Shown: piece after piece, positions 1 to 4,157 of the stretch | Numbering within the stretch: the first letter of the stretch is position 1 | Layout of the letters: each line of letters starts with the position of its first letter | Translations under genes and position numbers: made by a program | NCBI GenBank assembly: GCA_030643665.1 | Contig: DAOWKS010000037.1 | Location: forward strand, 1-5,698 | Length of the DNA stretch: 5,698 nt | Source: a bacterium | GTDB taxonomy: Bacteria > Patescibacteriota > Minisyncoccia > Minisyncoccales > JAGMAB01 | Reading direction: 5' to 3' | Notes under the pieces: generated by a model | Seen by the model: only the letters and a program-made list of their open reading frames with translations | Database searches by the model: none | Told to the model about the DNA's origin: nothing

Positions 1-462
1 ACCTCTTTTGCCATGGTTGAGATTTTGCCGGAAATTTCCAAAGCGGAAGAAAGCGAAATAGAAATTAAACCAGACGAACTGAAAGTTCAAACATTCCGCG
101 CGTCCGGTCCGGGCGGCCAATATGTAAACAAAAGAGAATCAGCGGTGCGTATCACTCATCTGCCAACTAATATAGTGGTAAGCTGCCAAAACGAACGATT
201 ACAGGGATTAAACAGGCAAAAAGCAATGAAAATCTTAACGGCTAAACTCTATCAATTAAAACAAGAAAAAGTGCAGAAGGAATTGAAAAAAATTAAGGGA
301 AAAGAATTACTTTCAATCAGCTGGGGAAACCAAATCAGGTCTTATGTCTTGCATCCTTACCGCTTAGTAAAAGACCTTAGAACCAAAGTTGAGACCTCTG
401 ATGTGGAAAAAGTTTTAAACGGCAATCTGGATAAGTTTATTGAAGCAGAGATTAAACTTTAA
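1..462 (+). CDS. prfB: Peptide chain release factor 2, C-terminal part (5' end outside window)
   Basis: RF2 recognises UGA and UAA stop codons in the ribosomal A site and triggers peptidyl-tRNA hydrolysis. The reading frame is open from base 1, and the residues TSFA before the first ATG (base 13) match the conserved HTSFA segment of the family, so that ATG is internal and the gene is truncated by the window. The catalytic GGQ lies at residues 38-40 of the visible part, within SGPGGQYVNK. The segment WGNQIRSYVLHPYRLVKDLRT followed by VET is diagnostic of RF2 rather than RF1. The stop decoding motif and any programmed frameshift lie upstream of the window. The stop TAA overlaps the ftsE start as TAATG, so ftsE is probably translationally coupled. 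The order prfB-ftsE-ftsX is common in bacteria. Presence of RF2 agrees with UGA being a true stop here. The product is nearly certain. Confidence -1.
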   Translation, partial: TSFAMVEILPEISKAEESEIEIKPDELKVQTFRASGPGGQYVNKRESAVRITHLPTNIVVSCQNERLQGLNRQKAMKILTAKLYQLKQEKVQKELKKIKGKELLSISWGNQIRSYVLHPYRLVKDLRTKVETSDVEKVLNGNLDKFIEAEIKL

Positions 463-1142
463 TGATAAAATTTCTTAACATCACTAAAATTTACCCTCCG
501 GATATCCTTGCTTTAAAAGACGCGTCTCTTGAGATAAAACCGAAAGAGTTTGTTTTAATTACCGGAAAATCAGGCGCTGGCAAAACAACCTTGCTTAAAC
601 TCATTTTAGTTGAAGAAAAACCAAACCAAGGCAAAATTTTTTTTGAGGGACAGGATCTTTGTAAAATAAGAACAGGCGACCTGCCTCAGCTTCGGCGAAA
701 AATCGGCACCGTGTTTCAGGACTACAAATTGCTTTTTTCAAAAACCGTTTATGAAAATATTGCCTATGTGATGGAAGTAATGGGAGCTGATGAAAATGAA
801 ATTAAGCGGGATGTTTCTCAAATTCTGGACATTGTCGGCTTGGAAAACAAAGCGCAAAGTTTTCCCGCCCAACTCTCCGGGGGCGAGCGCCAAAGAACGG
901 CCATTGCCAGAGCTCTCATCCACAGGCCGGATATCATTTTAGCTGATGAACCAACCGGCAATTTAGACCCCTATAACACCTCTGATATTCTGCGTCTTTT
1001 GTTAAAAATTAACGAGCTGGGCACTACTGTTATTTTAGCCACTCATGATAAAGAAATAATCAATTCCCTGGAAAAAAGGGTTATTACTTTAGACAAAGGC
1101 AAAATAGTCAGAGACGAAAAAAAAGGAAGATTCATCTTGTGA
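462..1142 (+). CDS. ftsE: Cell division ATP-binding protein FtsE
   Basis: FtsE is the cytoplasmic ATPase of the FtsEX complex. It does not clearly transport a substrate; it drives FtsX to activate peptidoglycan hydrolases at the division site. All ABC ATPase motifs are present: Walker A GKSGAGKT at residues 35-42, Q-loop Q86 in VFQDYKLL (the DYKLL stretch is typical of FtsE), signature LSGGERQR at 138-145, Walker B IILADEPTGNLDP from about 158, and switch histidine H195 in ATHD. The length of 226 aa is usual for the family. The ATG overlaps the prfB stop by one base and ftsX begins 4 bases after its TGA stop, so the three genes are very likely cotranscribed. No clear Shine-Dalgarno sequence is seen, so coupling to prfB may supply initiation. 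Identification is firm from motifs and from ftsX next door. Confidence -1.
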   Translation: MIKFLNITKIYPPDILALKDASLEIKPKEFVLITGKSGAGKTTLLKLILVEEKPNQGKIFFEGQDLCKIRTGDLPQLRRKIGTVFQDYKLLFSKTVYENIAYVMEVMGADENEIKRDVSQILDIVGLENKAQSFPAQLSGGERQRTAIARALIHRPDIILADEPTGNLDPYNTSDILRLLLKINELGTTVILATHDKEIINSLEKRVITLDKGKIVRDEKKGRFIL

Positions 1143-1146
1143 AAAT

Positions 1147-2055
1147 ATGTTTGTTTTATTAAAACGCATTATCAAATCGGGCTGGACAAGTTTTTCCCGC
1201 GACCCTGGTTTAATGTTGGGCACTATTTTTATTATGCTCATACCGATTGCTTCAATAACATTCTTTTTTATTCTAAAAGATACCGGCCAGTCCTTAATTT
1301 CCTCTCTGGAAGAAAAAGCGGATATCTCTGTTTATTTTAAACCGGATGTTCAAGAAACAGATATTTTTAATATTAAGAAACAACTCTTAAAAATTACTGA
1401 AGTGAAAGCTCTTGAATATATTTCCAAAGAGCAGGCCTTGGACGAATTTATCCAAAGACACAAAGACGACCCGGTTCTAATGGAATCTTTGGAAGAACTG
1501 GAAATAACTCCTTTTTTAGCCCTTTTAAACATCAAAGCGTTTGAGGCGAGCCAATACGAACTAATTTCCGGTTTTCTGGAAAAACAGGAGTTTGAGGATA
1601 TAATTGAAAAAGTTGATTATTACCAAAGAAAACCAGTAATTGAAAGAATTTTTCTGCTCACCTCTTTTACAAACAAAGTAGGAATTGGTTTAAGTATTGT
1701 TTTGGCAATAGTGGCTATTTTGGTTGTTTTCAACACAATACGGCTGGCAATCATCCATCGTCAGGAAGAAATTAAAGTTCAGCGCTTGGTTGGCGCTTCT
1801 AACTGGTTTATCCGGGGACCATTCTTGGTCCAGGGAGCAATTTCAGGAATTTTTGCCTTTATATTCTGCTTTTTAATTTTTGCCGCGCTCTGCTGGTTTT
1901 TAAGCCCGAAACTCGCAATTTTGTTTTCCGACCTTAATATCTGGAACTATTTTTCCAGTAATTTCTTATTTATTATCCTGATTCAATTAGCTACCGGTGT
2001 TGGCTTGGGAATAATTTCCAGCGCCATCGCCATCAGAAAACACTTGAAAATTTAA
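1147..2055 (+). CDS. ftsX: Cell division protein FtsX (permease-like subunit)
   Basis: FtsX is the membrane partner of FtsE; its extracytoplasmic domain docks peptidoglycan hydrolases or their activators. The 302-aa protein has the family topology: a cytoplasmic N-terminus (KRIIKSGWTSFSRDP), TM1 at about residues 23-43, an extracytoplasmic domain at about 44-172 containing the conserved ISVYFKPDV strand, then TM2 at about 176-199, TM3 at 228-252 and TM4 at 272-295. The cytoplasmic loop HRQEEIKVQRLVGAS at 204-218, followed by WFIRGPFLVQG, matches the most conserved FtsX/MacB-like stretch. The only usable start in frame is the ATG 4 bases after ftsE. An AAGGAAGA run at 1123-1130 is too far upstream (about 16 bases) to be a convincing ribosome site. 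No hydrolase partner gene lies beside it, unlike in some bacteria; the D-Ala-D-Ala dipeptidase at the right edge is separated by an accessory region. Confidence -1.
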   Translation: MFVLLKRIIKSGWTSFSRDPGLMLGTIFIMLIPIASITFFFILKDTGQSLISSLEEKADISVYFKPDVQETDIFNIKKQLLKITEVKALEYISKEQALDEFIQRHKDDPVLMESLEELEITPFLALLNIKAFEASQYELISGFLEKQEFEDIIEKVDYYQRKPVIERIFLLTSFTNKVGIGLSIVLAIVAILVVFNTIRLAIIHRQEEIKVQRLVGASNWFIRGPFLVQGAISGIFAFIFCFLIFAALCWFLSPKLAILFSDLNIWNYFSSNFLFIILIQLATGVGLGIISSAIAIRKHLKI

Positions 2056-2059
2056 ACAA

Positions 2060-2130
2060 TGCGGGGTCATCTAATGGTAGGATAATGGATTCTGGATCCA
2101 TTTATCTAGGTTCGAGTCCTAGCCCCGCAG
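2060..2130 (+). tRNA. tRNA-Gln, anticodon CTG (CUG)
   Basis: A complete cloverleaf can be drawn by hand. The acceptor stem is TGCGGGG/CCCCGCA (7 bp) with discriminator G at 2130. The D stem is ATCT/GGAT with loop AATGGTA. The anticodon stem is ATGGA/TCCAT, perfect, with loop TTCTGGA, giving anticodon CTG, which reads CAG (Gln). The variable loop is TTAT and the T stem is CTAGG/CCTAG with loop TTCGAGT. The 71-nt gene does not encode the 3' CCA (CTA follows the discriminator), so CCA must be added by tRNA nucleotidyltransferase. It starts 4 bases after the ftsX stop, so it is probably processed out of the prfB-ftsEX transcript; no separate promoter is visible. Confidence -1.
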
Positions 2131-2159
2131 CTATCCTTCGCCAAGGCTACGGAATAGCT
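2129..2159. repeat. Small palindromic element directly after the tRNA
   Basis: Arms AGCTATCC (2129-2136) and GG-A-ATAGCT (2151-2159) pair with one bulged A. Inside, CCTT-CGCC-AAGG (2135-2146) offers an alternative smaller hairpin. No T-run follows, so it is a poor intrinsic terminator. It could help define the 3' end of the tRNA precursor or be a dispersed palindromic repeat. The inner CCTTCGCCAAGGCTACGG resembles short repeats I associate with Parcubacteria genomes, but that is memory and not shown by this window. Confidence -1.
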
Positions 2160-2164
2160 TAACT

Positions 2165-2212
2165 ATGTATTATGTATATATTTTATGGAGCTCAAAGAAG
2201 AAAGGCAATTGA
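2165..2212 (+). pseudogene. N-terminal remnant of a GIY-YIG endonuclease-like gene
   Basis: ATG at 2165 reads MYYVYILWSSKKKGN and then TGA. MYYVYIL followed by a charged turn is the usual opening of the small stand-alone GIY-YIG domain proteins (about 80-100 aa) common in Parcubacteria, where YVYIL forms the first strand and the GIY part of the active site. The YIG half, catalytic Arg and Glu are all missing, and the bases that follow fold into a hairpin. I read it as a broken gene end left beside the tRNA. Fifteen residues is little evidence, so chance similarity is possible. Confidence -1.
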
Positions 2213-2213
2213 A

Positions 2214-2257
2214 GGGGCGCAGGTAATACGAAACTTTAGTGAAGTATACCTAGCCCC
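2214..2257. other. Strong imperfect stem-loop in the leader region
   Basis: GGGGC (2214-2218) pairs with GCCCC (2253-2257), AGGTA (2221-2225) with TACCT (2247-2251), and TAC (2227-2229) with GTA (2244-2246). This gives 13 pairs with a 2:1 internal loop, one bulged A and a 14-nt apical loop. The right arm contains 11 bases (2249-2259) identical to the 3' end of the tRNA gene (2118-2128). It lies upstream of the predicted promoter, so it is probably a DNA-level or older RNA structure and not part of the leader of the gene at 2319. Its function is unknown. Confidence -1.
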
Positions 2258-2261
2258 GCGG

Positions 2262-2300
2262 CAACTTAGTGCTCGGTTCTCACGACCGAGAGACCTATAA
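2262..2300 (+). repeat. 39-bp promoter/dyad repeat, copy A
   Basis: This copy matches the one at 4097-4135 at 34 of 39 positions. It holds the dyad CTCGGT-7 nt-ACCGAG at 2272-2290 and ends in CCTATAA. Similarity between the copies stops sharply outside this block. Each copy sits about 15-20 bases before a start codon, which suits a regulatory element. The same strand can also be read as a short shared peptide tail (QLSARFSRPRDL then stop), so a fossil coding end is an alternative. Confidence -1.
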
Positions 2301-2301
2301 A
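2273..2301 (+). promoter_or_regulatory. Predicted promoter for the accessory gene set at 2319
   Basis: TCGGTT (2273-2278), a 17-base spacer and TATAAA (2296-2301) give sigma70-like geometry with a weak -35 box. The 6-bp dyad at 2272-2290 covers the -35 box and most of the spacer, where a repressor would block polymerase. Predicted transcription start is near 2308, leaving a leader of about 11 bases before the ATG. Support comes mainly from copy B, whose boxes are better. Confidence -1.
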
Positions 2302-2318
2302 ATAGATTAACTAAAAAT

Positions 2319-2708
2319 ATGAACGAGATAATTACATTCTCAGATCGACAGCCGAATGGTACTTTCTCCCAAATCCGATTAGATGATGGGAAGCGTATCC
2401 TCGTGTCTTTTACTCAAACCGAAATAACAATTTTTAAACTTGCTTTCGGAGGCTTTATACCGAGAGGTAAAATTTTCAAGCACGACATTAGTGAATTTTT
2501 AGATTTTTTCTGTGTGCGTGTTGAACAAATAGGCATTGACGACTCACTTTTGGAAGCTGTTGTGCAATATATTTTACCCTGTAAAAATATGAAGGAAGTT
2601 GTGGAGAAAATGAACATAGTGGTTAAAGGTTATGATAATCCGACCGTTAAGGCAGATATCGAACAGAAACTCCAAAAACAAGTTCAAAAATTCTTTACAG
2701 ATAAATAA
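2319..2708 (+). CDS. Hypothetical protein, 129 aa
   Basis: I do not recognise this protein. It is predicted soluble, with no signal peptide or membrane segment. The N-terminal half (about residues 1-60) alternates strand-like stretches (SQIRLDDGKRILVSFTQTEITIFKLAF) and the C-terminal half is helical and lysine-rich (MKEVVEKMNIVVKGY, ADIEQKLQKQVQKFFTDK). Only two cysteines are present (C71 and C88), and no metal-binding pattern is evident. The start is the ATG 15 bases after the predicted -10 box; no Shine-Dalgarno sequence precedes it. The small membrane-protein gene starts 4 bases after its TAA, so the two are probably one operon. It is first in its transcription unit behind a dyad-containing promoter, so an autoregulator is possible, but there is no recognisable DNA-binding motif and I assign no function. 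Confidence -1.
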   Translation: MNEIITFSDRQPNGTFSQIRLDDGKRILVSFTQTEITIFKLAFGGFIPRGKIFKHDISEFLDFFCVRVEQIGIDDSLLEAVVQYILPCKNMKEVVEKMNIVVKGYDNPTVKADIEQKLQKQVQKFFTDK

Positions 2709-2722
2709 ATCTATGAAAGAAA
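2702..2722 (+). repeat. Leader repeat I, copy 1
   Basis: Twenty-one bases, from TAAATAAATCT through ATGAAAGAAA, are identical to 3091-3111. The last 16 also occur at 3239-3254. The copy includes the stop of the upstream gene and the start of the next one. Confidence -1.
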
Positions 2723-3081
2723 AACAAGAAAAAAAAGAATGGCATTTTAAATTTTTTGGAGATAAACACAAAATCTCAATAGAGAGAAAAACAGGTTTCT
2801 TTGATAAACTCACAAAACAATGGAGAACTCTTTCTATTGTGGCAGCGACTGAACGAAGAGTAATAGTTAAACGATTAGAACAAACTGAAAAATTTCTTAA
2901 AATAATCTCAATAGTATTTTTAGTACTTGGATTTTTTTTACTTTTCTTTGTAGAAAACAAGATATTAGCTTTTATGCTTTGGTTTATAATGATAGTTATT
3001 GCTGTAAATACTGATAAATATAGAAAATACATTAGCGAAATGTTACCTCAAATAATAGAGGGAAAAGACATTAGAGAATAA
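2713..3081 (+). CDS. Small membrane protein with two transmembrane helices, 122 aa
   Basis: This is an unrecognised protein. The N-terminal about 60 residues are highly charged and cytoplasmic in character (MKEKQEKKEWHFKFFGDKHK, then a basic ERRVIVKRLEQTEKF). Two hydrophobic helices follow at about residues 63-80 and 83-98, separated by ENK, forming a hairpin, and then a short charged tail. The frame stays open upstream to 2632, but that would overlap the previous gene by 77 bases; the ATG at 2713, 4 bases after the preceding stop, is preferred. No Shine-Dalgarno sequence is present. The start lies in a 21-bp repeat shared with the next small gene. It may be a membrane anchor or effector of the neighbouring soluble protein, but nothing in the sequence proves this. 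Confidence -1.
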   Translation: MKEKQEKKEWHFKFFGDKHKISIERKTGFFDKLTKQWRTLSIVAATERRVIVKRLEQTEKFLKIISIVFLVLGFFLLFFVENKILAFMLWFIMIVIAVNTDKYRKYISEMLPQIIEGKDIRE

Positions 3082-3090
3082 TTTCTAAAC

Positions 3091-3111
3091 TAAATAAATC
3101 TATGAAAGAAA
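3091..3111 (+). repeat. Leader repeat I, copy 2
   Basis: It is identical over 21 bases to 2702-2722 and provides the start codon of the 45-aa membrane peptide at 3102. Here the upstream gene stops 20 bases before the ATG, so the repeat is not just a shared stop-start junction. Confidence -1.
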
Positions 3112-3239
3112 TTATAAAAGAAATTTTAGGAGTAATAGTCTTTATTTTAATTGTTTTGTTTATATTGTTGGTAATTTTTCCTCTTCTTCCTAATTGGCTT
3201 CAAGATTGGTTTATTTTTACTTCTTGGTTTCAGGGTTAA
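3102..3239 (+). CDS. Small single-pass membrane peptide, 45 aa
   Basis: ATG at 3102 opens MKEIIKEILGVIVFILIVLF and runs to TAA at 3237-3239. One hydrophobic helix at about residues 8-27 is followed by a tryptophan-rich amphipathic tail (NWLQDWFIFTSWFQG). Charged residues at the N-terminus and W/F at the far side fit an N-in membrane peptide. It is too short for most gene callers. Support comes from its start lying in the same leader repeat as the gene before it, colinear position, and a coherent membrane profile. Candidates include a membrane-active toxin-like peptide or a small membrane subunit; neither can be decided. It could also be a chance open frame in AT-rich DNA. Confidence -1.
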   Translation: MKEIIKEILGVIVFILIVLFILLVIFPLLPNWLQDWFIFTSWFQG

Positions 3240-3254
3240 AATCTATGAAAGAAA
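3239..3254 (+). repeat. Leader repeat I, copy 3 (truncated)
   Basis: AAATCTATGAAAGAAA, the 16-base core of the repeat, occurs a third time, again directly after a stop codon and supplying an ATG. Confidence -1.
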
Positions 3255-3283
3255 AAATTAAGAAAGATCGAAAAATTAATTGA
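3245..3283 (+). pseudogene. 12-codon ORF remnant (MKEKIKKDRKIN)
   Basis: The ATG of the third leader-repeat copy opens only 12 codons before TGA at 3281-3283, 11 bases short of the Nudix start. The repeat copy in front and the MKEK opening, like that of the gene at 2713, suggest the surviving 5' end of a lost third gene, or a tiny leader peptide that couples translation into the Nudix gene. Evidence is weak. Confidence -1.
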
Positions 3284-3302
3284 GAAATAAAATTATGGAA
3301 AA
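3284..3302 (+). repeat. Leader repeat II, copy 1
   Basis: GAAATAAAATTATGGAAAA is identical over 19 bases to 4139-4157. It spans the start codons of the Nudix gene here and of the RelA/SpoT gene there. It contains no Shine-Dalgarno sequence. Confidence -1.
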
Positions 3303-4068
3303 TCAAAAATATGCTGGGGGCGGTGTAATTTTAATAATAAAACAGGAAGAAGAAAAATATATTATTTTTCCTAAACGAAGTGAAGGTGCTGATGTAATAA
3401 ATCCAGGCTCTCATTCCGGTTTTTTTGGTGGAGTGGATGAAGATAAAAAGGAAGAATTTACTAAACCAAGGTTAATTTCATCAAGAGAGCTAAGTGAAGA
3501 ACTTTTAATTATTTCTAGAGAAAAACAAAAAATATACGGTATAAAGATAGATGGTGGGCATAATGAAGAAAATATCAAAAAATTTATTAAAGAATTGTGT
3601 ATTTTATGGATCACAGAAAGGAGTTATCTTGATATTGAGCAAGAAGTTCCAATTAAACTTATTAAAGCAACTGAAATAGAGGAAATTGAATATATAGAAC
3701 AAGAGGGGAGGAAACAAATATTAAAAGTAGAAATTGAACTTCCTGAATTTTTGGATAAAATATATTTACTTGACGGAGAAACGAAAGAAGAAAAACCGAC
3801 ACCAAAAGGGTTAATTGATCGACAAATTGATGTTTTTAATTTCGAAGAATTTAAAAAATGGTGGTTCGAGAATGAAAATTCAACATTAAACGCCACTCTT
3901 TCTTTTAAGAGTGGTAGAGAAATAAGGCGGGGATTTATTTCAAGAGAAAAAAATAAAATTTCTCCTAGTTTAATTCAATCCTTAAATAAATTATGGCCTA
4001 ATAAAATATCATTCCCCGACCGAAACACGTTATCTGAAGCCCACAAAAACAGCCGAATTTGTTCTTAA
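3295..4068 (+). CDS. Probable Nudix hydrolase domain protein, 257 aa
   Basis: Nudix enzymes cleave nucleoside diphosphates linked to another group, and some degrade (p)ppGpp. The N-terminus YAGGGVILII (6-15) and the strand KYIIFPKRS are typical of the fold. The Nudix box reads GGVDED (45-50) followed by RELSEELLI (64-72), matching REUxEExGU except that the late glycine is leucine; the box appears to carry about two extra residues before the RE pair. The metal-binding E65, E68 and E69 are present, so activity is plausible. The rest (about 80-240) is unrecognised. I chose ATG 3295, not the upstream TTG at 3280, because the same 19-bp leader precedes the ATG of the next gene. The last 18 codons, from 4012, are noticeably GC-richer than the rest and may be a tail gained when the next gene's upstream element joined. 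The neighbouring RelA/SpoT gene suggests alarmone turnover, by inference only. Confidence -1.
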   Translation: MENQKYAGGGVILIIKQEEEKYIIFPKRSEGADVINPGSHSGFFGGVDEDKKEEFTKPRLISSRELSEELLIISREKQKIYGIKIDGGHNEENIKKFIKELCILWITERSYLDIEQEVPIKLIKATEIEEIEYIEQEGRKQILKVEIELPEFLDKIYLLDGETKEEKPTPKGLIDRQIDVFNFEEFKKWWFENENSTLNATLSFKSGREIRRGFISREKNKISPSLIQSLNKLWPNKISFPDRNTLSEAHKNSRICS

Positions 4069-4096
4069 AACTCGGATTCCAGACCAATATTGCCAA

Positions 4097-4135
4097 CAAC
4101 TTAGTTCTTGGTTCTCGCGACCGAGGCACCTATAA
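4097..4135 (+). repeat. 39-bp promoter/dyad repeat, copy B
   Basis: This is the second copy of the element at 2262-2300 (34/39 identical). The dyad CTTGGT-7 nt-ACCGAG lies at 4107-4125. The one change inside a stem arm, C to T, keeps pairing as T-G in RNA terms. The copy can also be read as QLSSWFSRPRHL then stop, matching the peptide in copy A, with the frame open back to 4013. Confidence -1.
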
Positions 4136-4136
4136 T
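4108..4136 (+). promoter_or_regulatory. Predicted promoter with overlapping operator for the RelA/SpoT gene
   Basis: TTGGTT (4108-4113), exactly 17 bases, then TATAAT (4131-4136), a consensus -10 box. Transcription should begin near 4143, leaving only about 7 bases before the ATG at 4150. The dyad at 4107-4125 overlaps the -35 box and most of the spacer, the classic place for a repressor. It is the better of the two copies of this element. Confidence -1.
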
Positions 4137-4138
4137 TC

Positions 4139-4157
4139 GAAATAAAATTATGGAAAA
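4139..4157 (+). repeat. Leader repeat II, copy 2
   Basis: It is identical over 19 bases to 3284-3302 and spans the ATG of the RelA/SpoT gene. Confidence -1.

Noticed and set aside
2272..2290. A second tRNA or tRNA-like T arm in the repeat
   Set aside because: The loop TCTCACG lacks the TTCRANY pattern after a 5-bp stem, and no acceptor, D or anticodon arms can be built around it.
2172..2300. A 42-codon ORF ending QLSARFSRPRDL through the hairpin and copy A of the repeat
   Set aside because: It runs through a strong hairpin and ends inside the predicted -10 box, and it looks unlike the other proteins of the window. I kept the peptide match to copy B only as an alternative explanation of the repeat.
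2632..2712. An upstream non-ATG extension of the two-helix membrane protein
   Set aside because: It would overlap the preceding gene by 77 bases and needs an unusual ATA start, while ATG 2713 lies in a repeated start module.
2574..3032. A long minus-strand ORF of 152 codons
   Set aside because: It is antisense to two plausible + strand genes, has a low-complexity composition typical of a shadow frame and shows no recognisable domain.
4090..4136. Integron attC site at the junction between cassettes
   Set aside because: The required RYYYAAC and GTTRRRY core sites are absent from the 39-bp repeat and its flanks, and no integrase is in view.
4108..4149. TTG at 4108 as the start of the RelA/SpoT gene
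   Set aside because: The extra 14 codons lie in the predicted -35/-10 promoter, and the ATG at 4150 has the same 19-bp leader as the Nudix gene.
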